From CAZPNX01 sp964518765 (lineage in GTDB: Bacteria > Edwardsbacteria > AC1 > EtOH8): a stretch of 64,000 nucleotides of DNA. Below are positions 52,756 through 60,471 of the stretch, piece by piece. The position numbers were made by a program, and so were the translations under genes. A model generated the notes under the pieces. It saw nothing but the letters and a program-made list of their open reading frames with translations, did not search any database and was not told the origin of the DNA. Where the stretch lies: contig CAZFJC010000010.1 in the NCBI GenBank assembly GCA_964518765.1, forward strand, positions 28,380-92,379, given 5' to 3'. The first letter of the stretch is position 1. Each line of letters starts with the position of its first letter.

Positions 52756-53604
52756 ATGAAGATTTTCGAGAAGCTGTCAACCATCGACCGCCGGGTCATC
52801 TTCCTGCTGGTGGGGCTGGCGGTCATAATCCCGTTGGTGATCAACATCGGACTGCCCTCGCGGCCCGGCAAGTACACCGTCAAGCTCTATGAATTCATCG
52901 ACCGGCTGCCGCCCCAGAGCCAACCCATCCTGATTGACGCCAGCTACAGCCCGGCCATGATGCCGGAATTGCAGCCCATGCTCAAGGCCATCCTGCGGCA
53001 CTGCTTCGCCAAGAAGATCCGTGTGCTGCTGATGACCCTGGATGCCAACGGGCCGGCCCTGTGCCAAGAGGCCCTGCGGGAGACGGCTCCGGAGTATGGG
53101 GCGAAGGATGGAGAGGATTACGTCTTTCTCGGATTCAAGCCGGGCACGGCCGCGGTGATGATGGCCCTGGGGGAGAACGTCCGCCAGGCCTTTCCCACCG
53201 ACTACAGCGGCAAGCCGCTGTCCGACCTGCCCATGATGGCCGACGTCCGCAACTATGCCGACATCCCGCTGGTAATCTCCATCGCCGGCTCGGCCATCAC
53301 CCAGAGCTGGATCGTTTACGCCGGGACCCGATACCATGCCAATGTTGGGGGCGGCTGCACCGCGGTCAGCACCGCCGACTACTATCCCTTCCTGCAGTCC
53401 GGCCAGCTGGTGGGCCTGCTCAACGGCATGAAGGGCGCCAGCGAGTACGAATGGCTTAACGAAAAACGGGGCTATTCCAAGTCCCCCAAGGTGGCGGGAA
53501 AGGGCATGGACGCCGTGTCCATCGTCCACCTGCTGCTGATGGCGTTCATCGTCCTGGGGAACATCGGCTATTTCGTCGGCCGGGCGGCCGCTAAGAAGAA
53601 GTAG
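52756..53604 (+). CDS. Cassette protein C3: doubly anchored periplasmic domain, most divergent C copy
   Basis: 282 residues. Same layout as C1/C2 (KLSTIDRR, helix, soluble domain, C-terminal helix with basic tail). RHCFAKKIRV, SDLPMMADVRNYADI, PFLQSGQLVGLLNGMKGA and SEYEWL are recognisable. The following block, GYYPRxDMASRAMNA in C1 and C2, reads GYSKSPKVAGKGMDA. The loss of that otherwise invariant block suggests altered specificity in copy 3. Confidence 0.78.
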   Translation: MKIFEKLSTIDRRVIFLLVGLAVIIPLVINIGLPSRPGKYTVKLYEFIDRLPPQSQPILIDASYSPAMMPELQPMLKAILRHCFAKKIRVLLMTLDANGPALCQEALRETAPEYGAKDGEDYVFLGFKPGTAAVMMALGENVRQAFPTDYSGKPLSDLPMMADVRNYADIPLVISIAGSAITQSWIVYAGTRYHANVGGGCTAVSTADYYPFLQSGQLVGLLNGMKGASEYEWLNEKRGYSKSPKVAGKGMDAVSIVHLLLMAFIVLGNIGYFVGRAAAKKK

Positions 53605-53613
53605 GAGGAGAAG

Positions 53614-54246
53614 ATGTTCATATCGACCGACCCTTGGGTCTGGATAGCGGCCTTTCTCACCCTGTGCATTTTCTCCTTCCTCTACAAGGAGAATCCGTTC
53701 TACCGTTTCGCCGAGCACCTGTTCGTCGGCGTTTCGGCCGGGTACGGGGTGGCCGTCTACTTCAACAACGCCATCTGGCCGAACCTAGTGGTGCCGGTGT
53801 TCGTCCAGCACAACTATTGGTTCATCATACCCGGGCTGATCGGGATGCTGTTCTTCTTCCGCTTCGTACCCAAGCTCAGCTGGCTGATCCTGATCCCCAT
53901 GGCCATCCTGCTGGGGGTGGGCAACGGCATGGGCTTGGCCCCGACCATCCAAGCGGACGTCCTGCGCCAGATGCAGAGCACCATCGGAGACGCCACCAAC
54001 CTGAGGATGGGCGGCCTGACCTTAGTCTGGGGCATTGTCACCTTCCTGGGCGTCATCGCCACCCTCAGCTACTTCTTCTTCTCCCGGGAGCAGAAGGGGG
54101 CGCTCAAGGTTTCGGCCAACATCGGCATCTGGTTCATCATGATCGGCTTCGGGGCCAGCTTCGGCAACACAGTCATGGCCCGGATAAGCCTCCTGATCGG
54201 CCGGGTGCAGTTCCTGCTGACCGACTGGATACACGTTATCAAGTGA
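53614..54246 (+). CDS. Cassette protein D3: polytopic membrane protein
   Basis: 210 residues, AGGAGGAG just before ATG 53614. Landmarks are YKENPFYRFAEHLFVG, FRFVPKLSWLILIPMAI, QADVLRQMQST (Gln where D1/D2 have Glu in EAD), FSREQKGALKVSANIGIW, GFGASFGNTVMAR and IGRVQFLLTDWIHVIK. About six helices. It ends the triplicated block; a palindromic repeat follows. Confidence 0.8.
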   Translation: MFISTDPWVWIAAFLTLCIFSFLYKENPFYRFAEHLFVGVSAGYGVAVYFNNAIWPNLVVPVFVQHNYWFIIPGLIGMLFFFRFVPKLSWLILIPMAILLGVGNGMGLAPTIQADVLRQMQSTIGDATNLRMGGLTLVWGIVTFLGVIATLSYFFFSREQKGALKVSANIGIWFIMIGFGASFGNTVMARISLLIGRVQFLLTDWIHVIK

Positions 54247-54247
54247 A

Positions 54248-54296
54248 CCACCCCTGTTGTCCCCTCCTTGATCAAGGAGGGGATGGTGGGGTGGTG
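54248..54296. repeat. Large nested palindrome between D3 and the BFD gene
   Basis: A perfect 22-bp palindrome (54261-54282: CCCCTCCTTG, then AT, then CAAGGAGGGG) is enclosed by CCACCCC (54248-54254) and GGGGTGG. It marks the right edge of the cassette block. There is no T-run, so it need not be a terminator; it resembles dispersed hairpin repeats of other genomes. Confidence 0.7.
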
Positions 54297-54307
54297 GAGA
54301 AGAGCCT

Positions 54308-54577
54308 ATGGTCAAAGAGTTCATCATCTGCCGTTGCGAGGATGTCACCGAGGCCGAGGTGCTGGCGGCCATCGAGCAGGGGGCGACCACGGCCGACGAG
54401 GTCAAGCGCCTGACCCGGGCCGGCATGGGCCACTGCCAGGGCCGCACCTGCCGTCGGCTCATCAACCAGATTCTGGCAAGGAAGCTGGGGCAGAAGGCCT
54501 CGGAGCAAAGGCCGGTCACCCAGCGCCCGCCCCTGCAGCCGGTGAGCCTAAAGACCCTGGCTGAGTCCGGAGAATAA
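54308..54577 (+). CDS. BFD-type [2Fe-2S] protein (PdhX-like)
   Basis: 89 residues. The BFD fold with four cysteines: ICRCEDVTEAEV at the N-terminus and GHCQGRTCRR. This domain is usually fused to the C-terminus of HcnB/sarcosine oxidase alpha-type subunits, or sits as a small separate gene between the ferredoxin and beta genes of dye-linked proline dehydrogenase. The C-terminal 30 residues are Pro/Gln-rich and flexible. Separated from its presumed partners (42479, 43582) by the cassettes. Confidence 0.88.
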   Translation: MVKEFIICRCEDVTEAEVLAAIEQGATTADEVKRLTRAGMGHCQGRTCRRLINQILARKLGQKASEQRPVTQRPPLQPVSLKTLAESGE

Positions 54578-54665
54578 ACCACAAAGGCTTCGACAAAGCA
54601 AGCGAACGACACCAAGATATGCAAGATAAGTGGAACTTCGGGCACTTCGTGTCTTGGTGGTTGAA
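54577..54665. repeat. Inverted repeat of the CACCAAGACAC family, copy 2
   Basis: CACCAAGA (54610-54617) and TCTTGGTG (54652-54659) form the core; flanks carry ACAAAGG and ACTTCGTG words like 10518-10580. It fills the whole gap and ends 2 nt before ATG 54668, leaving no clear ribosome site for the FAD gene. Confidence 0.6.
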
Positions 54666-54667
54666 GA

Positions 54668-55807
54668 ATGGCTGATAATACCTCCGACGCCATCATCATC
54701 GGCGGGGGCATCATCGGCGCCGCCACCGGATACTACCTATCGAAGGCCGGGCTAAGTGTCCGCTTATTCGAAAAGGGCTATCTGTGCTCCGGCTCCACCG
54801 GGCGCTGCATCGGCGGGGTGCGCCAGCAATTCACCTCGGAGTGCTCCATCAGGCTGATGATGGAGAGCGTCCGTCTGTTCTCGGAGATGGATCGGGAGCT
54901 TGATGCCGAGGTCCACTGGCATCCCGGAGGATACCTATTCCTGGCCCACGACGGGGGAAAGAAGAAGGCGTTCCTGGACAACATCGCCGTTCAACAGAAG
55001 GCGGGGCTCAAAGAGGTGCGCTGGGTGGAGGCCGCCGAGGTCAAGGAGCTGTTTCCCCTGGTGGATACCAGCGGACTTTTGGGCGGCTCCTACTGCCCCT
55101 CCGACGGCCAGGCTTATCCCTTTGCCGTGGTGCGCGGCTACGCCAACAAAATCAGGGAGGCAGGTGGACGGATACACACCTTTAAAGAGGTGGCCGGCGT
55201 CCTGCAGCAGGGGGGCAAGGCCAAAGGCGTCGAAACCGCCTCCGGGGAGAAATACTATGCTAATATAGTAGTTAATTGCGCCGGGCCCTGGGCCAAGGAC
55301 GTCGGTCGGATGGCCGGGATCGAGGTCCCGGTGGAGCCGGAGCGCCACGAAGCCCTGATCACCGAGGGGGTGGAGTACCTGAGCCTGCCGATGCTGGTGG
55401 ACTACCGGGCCGACGGCGGGTATTTTCAACAGTTCCGACACAACGGCCAGTTCATCGGCTGCTATACCCCGGTGCCCAACTTTCCCGGGACCTCGTGCCA
55501 ATCAACCTATGAATTCTTGGCCGAGATGCCGCGCCGCATGCTGAAGCTGGTGCCGGCCTTGGCCGAGGTCAAGGTCATCCGCCAGTGGGCAGGGTCCTAC
55601 GAGATGACCCCGGACGGGAATCCCATCGTCGATCGGACGGAGCTGGAGGGCTTCTTCGTGGCCGCCGGCTTCTGCGGGCACGGCTTCATGCTGGGCCCGG
55701 CCTCGGCCCGGGAGGCCGCCAACCTGATCGCCTCGGGGGAGCGGAGCCCCCTGTTGGCCGACTTCTTGCTGGGCCGGACCTACGCCTCAGGCGAGGCCAT
55801 GAAGTAG
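54668..55807 (+). CDS. DAO-family FAD-dependent oxidoreductase (proline dehydrogenase beta / HcnC / sarcosine oxidase beta type)
   Basis: 379 residues. FAD-binding GGGIIGAATGYYLSKAG at the N-terminus, SGSTGRCIGGVRQQF (substrate/FAD loop), VNCAGPWAKDVG, and the C-terminal GFFVAAGFCGHGFMLGPASARE. The fold oxidises a secondary amine or amino acid (proline, sarcosine, glycine, opines). Together with the BFD, ferredoxin, FAD alpha and [2Fe-2S] genes it makes a full multi-subunit dehydrogenase. The substrate is not fixed by sequence alone. It is followed without a gap by the ferritin-like genes. Confidence 0.87.
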   Translation: MADNTSDAIIIGGGIIGAATGYYLSKAGLSVRLFEKGYLCSGSTGRCIGGVRQQFTSECSIRLMMESVRLFSEMDRELDAEVHWHPGGYLFLAHDGGKKKAFLDNIAVQQKAGLKEVRWVEAAEVKELFPLVDTSGLLGGSYCPSDGQAYPFAVVRGYANKIREAGGRIHTFKEVAGVLQQGGKAKGVETASGEKYYANIVVNCAGPWAKDVGRMAGIEVPVEPERHEALITEGVEYLSLPMLVDYRADGGYFQQFRHNGQFIGCYTPVPNFPGTSCQSTYEFLAEMPRRMLKLVPALAEVKVIRQWAGSYEMTPDGNPIVDRTELEGFFVAAGFCGHGFMLGPASAREAANLIASGERSPLLADFLLGRTYASGEAMK

Positions 55808-56320
55808 ATGAGGCTGTCACAAGCCCTGCCGGTTTTCAAGGGCCTGGAGCTGAAGATGTCCGAGGCCTACCTCTGGTGCTCCATCAACTTCGAGGGCTAC
55901 GAGCTGCGCCGGTTCTTCTCGGAGATGACCGACGCCGAGCTGGGCCACGCTCGAGCGCTGGAGTCGTTGGCATCGAGGCCGGAGTCGGCCAAGGCCGCCA
56001 TAGACCTGCCCCCGAACCTGATCGAAGGCATAAGGGCGGATCTGGAGGCTAAGGTGCGGGAGCTGGCTGGCGAGAGGGACGTGCACAGAGCATTTCAGCT
56101 CATCGCCGAAATGGAGAAAAGCGAACTGAACGCTGTCTTCGACAGCATCGTTCGCGGGCTGGCCGAGCTGAACCTGGCCCATCTGGAGATTTCCACTAGG
56201 CAGCACATCGCCTCGATCAGGGAGGCGGCAGGCAGGTTCGGTATCGCCTCTGAGGCCAGGGAGGCTTTGGACGAGCTGCCGGTCAGGGACCGCAGCTACT
56301 ACCGCTTGTTCACCGACTGA
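55808..56320 (+). CDS. Ferritin-like four-helix protein, copy 1
   Basis: 170 residues, ATG directly after the FAD gene stop. Four long helices. Metal-ligand-like residues occur as SEAY in helix 1, AELGHARALESL (Glu-x2-His) in helix 2, AEMEKSELNAVFD (Glu-x3-Glu) in helix 3 and LEIS/RQHI in helix 4, the spacing of rubrerythrin/ferritin-like diiron proteins. No rubredoxin domain. Role could be peroxide reduction or iron handling near an H2O2-producing flavoprotein. It is paralogous to the next gene, with which it overlaps (TGATG). Confidence 0.72.
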   Translation: MRLSQALPVFKGLELKMSEAYLWCSINFEGYELRRFFSEMTDAELGHARALESLASRPESAKAAIDLPPNLIEGIRADLEAKVRELAGERDVHRAFQLIAEMEKSELNAVFDSIVRGLAELNLAHLEISTRQHIASIREAAGRFGIASEAREALDELPVRDRSYYRLFTD

Positions 56321-56844
56321 TGAAGCTCACCCAGGCCATCGAAGGACTTTCCGCGGCCGAGATAATGTCGTCCGAGGTTTATCTGCGGGCGGCCCTGGCC
56401 AGCGGCGAACTGGAGGAGCGGCAGTTCTTCATCGACCTGGCCAAGGAGGAGCTGAAGCACGCTCGGACCTTGCTGGAGATGGCTCCCCAGACGAGGTCGA
56501 TGGACTTCGAACTGTCGCTGTCGGCCGGTGAGCTGGAGGCGGTTGGCAAGACGGTGGACGAGGCGCTGCGGGAGGTGGGGAGGGCCAGCGATAGGGACCA
56601 TCTTTTCCTGGCCTTGGTCCGGATGGAGAGGGGCGAGCTGAATTCCATCTACGAAAGCCTGCTCCACCTGTACACCAACCACCTGCTCCCCCGGGCCAAG
56701 GTGGATACCTTCCGCCAGAGCACCGAGCGACACCTGGACATGCTGCGCCAGGCGCCGGACCGTTTCCGGCTGGGGGAGGAGGTGCGGAGGGAGATTGGCC
56801 GGCTTTACGTCAAAAGGATCGATTACTATAAGAATATAGCATAG
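56320..56844 (+). CDS. Ferritin-like four-helix protein, copy 2
   Basis: 174 residues. Same layout as the previous protein: SSEVYLRAA in helix 1, AKEELKHARTLLEM (Glu-x2-His) in helix 2, VRMERGELNSIYESL (Glu-x3-Glu) in helix 3, TERHLDML in helix 4. The two proteins may form a heterodimer, and the tandem arrangement closes the 41.7-56.8 kb gene group. Confidence 0.72.
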   Translation: MKLTQAIEGLSAAEIMSSEVYLRAALASGELEERQFFIDLAKEELKHARTLLEMAPQTRSMDFELSLSAGELEAVGKTVDEALREVGRASDRDHLFLALVRMERGELNSIYESLLHLYTNHLLPRAKVDTFRQSTERHLDMLRQAPDRFRLGEEVRREIGRLYVKRIDYYKNIA

Positions 56845-56864
56845 GGCCGAACGCGCCGAGAGAT

Positions 56865-57659
56865 ATGGCTGACGAAAGAGTCGTCACCCTGCTGACCGAC
56901 TACGGTCTACGGGACAGCTACGTGGGGGCGCTCAAGGGGGCCATGCTGACCATCGCCCCCCACCTGAAGATCGTTGATGTGGCCCATACCGTTTTCCAGC
57001 AGGATGTGCTGGAGGCGGCCTACATCCTCAAGGGCTATTACCGTGAATTTCCCCGGGGCACCATCCATCTGGTGGTGGTGGATCCCGGGGTGGGGGGGCC
57101 GCGTCGGCCGATATTGGTGGAGACCCGCGGGCACTACTTCATCGGGCCGGACAACGGGGTCTTTAGCTACGTCTATCAGGAGCAGAGCGTCACCCAGGTC
57201 ATCCATCTGACAGCCTCTCAATATTTCGCCCCCGAGCTCAGCGACACCTTCCACGGCCGGGATATTTTCGGCCCGGTGGCCGCTCACCTGGCCAGCGAGG
57301 TCGAGGCCAGGTGGTTCGGCAAGCCTATCGACGACTTCGTCAGGCTGCCCCTGCCCCAGCTTAAAGTCGGGCCCGGCCTACTGTCCGGCGAGGTGGTCTA
57401 CGTGGACCGCTTCGGGAACCTGGTGACCAACATCGACCTACCCAGCTTCTACGCCCTGGTCAAGGGTAGGCGTTACCGCATTACGGCCGGGGGCCAGATT
57501 TTGGGAGGGATCAGCCGCTGCTACGCCGACGGCCAGCCGGGGCAGCTGTTGGCGCTTTTCGGCTGCCAGCAGACGCTGGAGCTGTCCGTCAACCAGGGAA
57601 GCGCCGCCAGCAAGCTGGGCAAGGGGCGCGGCCTGCCGGTGGTGGTCCAGGCCGAATAA
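56865..57659 (+). CDS. SAM hydroxide adenosyltransferase (DUF62 family)
   Basis: 264 residues. Homologous to the fluorinase/chlorinase fold but of the hydrolytic class: LLTDYGLRDSYVGALKG, VDVAHTVFQQD, VVDPGVGG and the FHGRDIFGPVAAHLA segment with the Arg/His that, with Asp, activate water. The enzyme converts SAM plus water to adenosine and methionine. C-terminal beta domain with VDRFGNLVTNI. Twenty nucleotides after the ferritin-like genes, so it may be co-transcribed. Confidence 0.92.
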   Translation: MADERVVTLLTDYGLRDSYVGALKGAMLTIAPHLKIVDVAHTVFQQDVLEAAYILKGYYREFPRGTIHLVVVDPGVGGPRRPILVETRGHYFIGPDNGVFSYVYQEQSVTQVIHLTASQYFAPELSDTFHGRDIFGPVAAHLASEVEARWFGKPIDDFVRLPLPQLKVGPGLLSGEVVYVDRFGNLVTNIDLPSFYALVKGRRYRITAGGQILGGISRCYADGQPGQLLALFGCQQTLELSVNQGSAASKLGKGRGLPVVVQAE

Positions 57660-57671
57660 GGAGGAATGAGG

Positions 57672-58106
57672 ATGAAACCGGGGAACAAAATCAGGGCCCG
57701 CTCATTGCGGCACGACTTCGACCGGCTGCTGAGCGACCTGCGCGACACCGTCCATCCCCTGGCCCTGCTTTCCGACGAGACGGTGTGGCATCCCTACTGT
57801 GACATCTACGAGACCGGGGGGGAGCTGGTGGTCAAACTGGAGCTGGCCGGTATTGACCCCAAGAAGATCTCGGTCAGCCTTCAGGATAGGCACCTGATGG
57901 TGCGGGGCGCCAGGCAGGACGTCGGCCAGGGCGACGACCAGCGCATCTACTACACCATGGAGATCAACCAGGGGGCCTTCGAGCGGGTGATCCTGGTGCC
58001 GGAGTCGTGCGCCGGCTCCCAAGCCGTTTCCTCCTACCGCGACGGCATTTTGGAGATCAGGCTGCCCAAGCGGGAGAAGGGCCCGGTGGAGATTCCCATA
58101 GACTGA
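57672..58106 (+). CDS. Hsp20 / alpha-crystallin family small heat shock protein
   Basis: 144 residues from ATG 57672, 7 nt after AAGGAGG; an ATG at 57666 is too close. The alpha-crystallin domain runs from about residue 38 to 130: PYCDIYETGGELVVKLELAGI, KKISVSLQDRHLMVRG, FERVILVPE and RDGILEIRLPK. A holdase that binds unfolding proteins; placed beside lon, giving a small protein-quality unit. Confidence 0.94.
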   Translation: MKPGNKIRARSLRHDFDRLLSDLRDTVHPLALLSDETVWHPYCDIYETGGELVVKLELAGIDPKKISVSLQDRHLMVRGARQDVGQGDDQRIYYTMEINQGAFERVILVPESCAGSQAVSSYRDGILEIRLPKREKGPVEIPID

Positions 58107-58110
58107 AAGG

Positions 58111-60471
58111 ATGCACTACGAAATGCCAGACGAAGGCAAGGACATAAAGATACCGGCCGAGCTGCCCATCCTGCCCCTCAAGGGCCAGGTGGTCTTCCCC
58201 TACCTCATCATCCCGTTGGTGGTCACCAACGAGAAGATGATCCGCCTGACCGACGAGACCCTGCTGGGTAACAAGATCATCGGCATCTGCACCCAGATCC
58301 GTCAGGATACCGATGATCCGGCCCCCGACGAGATCTACGGGGTGGGCACCGCCGCCCTGATCGTTAAGATGCTGCGCTTTCCCGACGGCAGCATCCGGAT
58401 ACTGGTCCAGGGCCTGAACCGCATCAGGCTCACCAAGGTGACCCAGACCGAGCCCTACATCAAAGCCAGGGTGGAGGTTATCAGGGAGAGGGGGCGGAAG
58501 ACCATCGAGTCCGAGGCCATGATGCGTAATGTGGCCTCGTTGTTCCACCGGGTGATCGCCCTGGCTCCCTACCTGCCGGACGAATTGCAGACGGTAGCCA
58601 TGAACATCGAGGACCCCTCCAAGCTGGCCGACCTCATCGCCTCCAACCTCAACCTGGGGGTGGCCGAGAAGCAGGCGGTCCTGGAGGCGGCCGACCCCAA
58701 GGAGCGCCTGCAGAAATTGTTGCCCCTCCTGACCAAGGAGCTGTCGGTGCTGGAGCTGGGAGACAAGATCCGCAGCCAGGTCAAGGCTGAGATGGACAAG
58801 GATCAGCGGGACTACTTTCTGCGCGAGCAGATGAAGGCCATCCAGAAGGAGCTGGGCGAGGGGGACGAACACGCTGCCGAGATAAACAGCCTGCGCCAGC
58901 GCATCGCCGAAGCCAACCTGTCGCCCGAGGCTCAGAAGGCGGCCTCGGACGAGGTGGACCGTCTGACGCGGATGCCCCCTCACGCCGCCGAATACACTGT
59001 CTCCCGCACCTATATCGACTGGTTACTGAGCCTTCCCTGGACTAAATACACCCAGGACAACCTGGATGTCGATGGGGCTCGGCGGATACTGGACGAGGAC
59101 CATTACGACCTGGACAAGGTCAAGGAAAGGATCGTCGAATACCTGGCGGTGCGAAAGCTCAAGGGGGACGCCAAGGGACCGATCCTGTGCTTTGTGGGGC
59201 CGCCGGGGGTGGGCAAGACGTCGCTGGGGCGGTCCATCGCCCGGGCTCTGGGGCGCAGGTTCTACCGTATCTCGCTGGGCGGGGTGCGCGACGAGGCCGA
59301 GATCCGTGGCTTCCGCCGCACCTACATCGGCTCCATGCCGGGGCGCATCATCCAGGGCATGAAGCACTGCGGCACCGGCAATCCGGTGTTCATGCTGGAC
59401 GAGGTGGACAAGATCGGCCAGGATTTCAGAGGGGACCCGGCGGCGGCTTTGCTGGAGGTTCTGGACCCGGAGCAGAACAACTCCTTTTCCGATCACTACC
59501 TGGACATTCCCTTCGACCTCTCCAAGGTGATGTTCATTACCACCGCCAATGTCACCGACCCCATCCCCTCGGCCTTGCGGGATCGCATGGAGATGCTGGA
59601 GCTGCCGGGATACATCGAGGAGGAGAAGCTTCATATCGCCCGGAAATACCTGTGGCCGAGGCAGGTGGCCGAAAACGGGCTAGCGCCGGACCAGATAACC
59701 ATCTCCGACCAGGCCATCCATAAGATCATCGCCGAATACACCCGGGAGGCCGGGGTGCGCAACCTGGAGCGGGAGCTGGCCGCCATCTGCCGCAAGGTGG
59801 CCAAGGAGGTGGCCTCGGGAAAATCCGGCAAAGCTGAGATCACCGGCGACGACCTCCACTCCTACCTGGGGCCTCAGAAGGTGTTCCCCGAGGTGGCTGA
59901 GAGGAAGGGGGAGCCGGGCCTGGCCACCGGATTGGTCTGGACCCCGGCCGGAGGCGAGATCGTCTTCGTCGAGTCCACCCGGATGCCGGGTAAGAAGGGA
60001 CTGACCCTGACCGGCAGCCTGGGCGAGGTCATGAAGGAGTCGGCCCAGGCGGCCCTCTCCTACGCCCGTTCCCGCAGCCGCCAGCTGAAGATAGATCCCA
60101 GGTTCTACGATAAATACGACATCCACATCCACGTGCCCTCGGGGGCCATCCCCAAGGACGGGCCGTCGGCCGGGGTGACCATGGCAGTTTCTCTGGTCTC
60201 GCTTCTAAGCCAGCGGCCGGTGCGGCCGCAGCTGGCCATGACCGGCGAGATCACCTTGAGGGGCAAGATAATGCCGGTAGGCGGCATCAAGGAGAAGGTG
60301 ATCGGGGCCCAGCGGGCCGGTATCACCGAGGTCATCATGCCCGCCCAGAACCGCAAGGATCTGGAGGAGGTTCCGGAACACGTCAGGCAGGGGCTCAAGT
60401 TCCACTTCGTCGACCGAATGGACCAGGTTCTGCCGGTGGCCTTCGGCCGCCGCGCCAGGGGAAGGTCATAA
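58111..60471 (+). CDS. lon: ATP-dependent protease La (LonA)
   Basis: 786 residues. N-terminal Lon substrate domain (LPILPLKGQVVFP), a coiled-coil hinge, AAA+ module with Walker A GPPGVGKTS at about 363-371 and sensor motifs, and a C-terminal S16 protease domain. The catalytic Ser is in KDGPSAGVTM (S686) and the Lys in GGIKEKVIGA (K729), 43 apart as in E. coli Lon. Full length. The GT9 gene starts on its stop (TAATG). Confidence 0.98.
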   Translation: MHYEMPDEGKDIKIPAELPILPLKGQVVFPYLIIPLVVTNEKMIRLTDETLLGNKIIGICTQIRQDTDDPAPDEIYGVGTAALIVKMLRFPDGSIRILVQGLNRIRLTKVTQTEPYIKARVEVIRERGRKTIESEAMMRNVASLFHRVIALAPYLPDELQTVAMNIEDPSKLADLIASNLNLGVAEKQAVLEAADPKERLQKLLPLLTKELSVLELGDKIRSQVKAEMDKDQRDYFLREQMKAIQKELGEGDEHAAEINSLRQRIAEANLSPEAQKAASDEVDRLTRMPPHAAEYTVSRTYIDWLLSLPWTKYTQDNLDVDGARRILDEDHYDLDKVKERIVEYLAVRKLKGDAKGPILCFVGPPGVGKTSLGRSIARALGRRFYRISLGGVRDEAEIRGFRRTYIGSMPGRIIQGMKHCGTGNPVFMLDEVDKIGQDFRGDPAAALLEVLDPEQNNSFSDHYLDIPFDLSKVMFITTANVTDPIPSALRDRMEMLELPGYIEEEKLHIARKYLWPRQVAENGLAPDQITISDQAIHKIIAEYTREAGVRNLERELAAICRKVAKEVASGKSGKAEITGDDLHSYLGPQKVFPEVAERKGEPGLATGLVWTPAGGEIVFVESTRMPGKKGLTLTGSLGEVMKESAQAALSYARSRSRQLKIDPRFYDKYDIHIHVPSGAIPKDGPSAGVTMAVSLVSLLSQRPVRPQLAMTGEITLRGKIMPVGGIKEKVIGAQRAGITEVIMPAQNRKDLEEVPEHVRQGLKFHFVDRMDQVLPVAFGRRARGRS

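Larger units (their letters stand above)
44168..54246 (+). other. Triplicated four-gene membrane cassette (A-B-C-D x3)
   Basis: Twelve consecutive genes form three copies of the same order: A (FN3-like domain, TM, cytoplasmic domain, TM), B (about six TM), C (TM, periplasmic domain, TM) and D (about six TM). Copies span 44168-47430, 47497-50824 and 50910-54246, each about 3.3 kb. Within a class the proteins are clearly paralogous along their whole length, with blocks of near-identity, yet no copy is truncated. Codon use looks like the rest of the genome. The block lies between the ferredoxin and BFD genes of the flanking dehydrogenase. Confidence 0.9.

Noticed and set aside
44168..54246. Mobile element explanation for the cassette block (integrative element or prophage)
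   Set aside because: No integrase, transposase, attachment site or phage gene is seen in or beside the block, and composition matches the surroundings.
53634..54413. + strand frame shifted relative to D3, running into the BFD gene
   Set aside because: D3 and BFD have family motifs in their own frames; the shifted product is Arg/Pro/His-rich shadow sequence.
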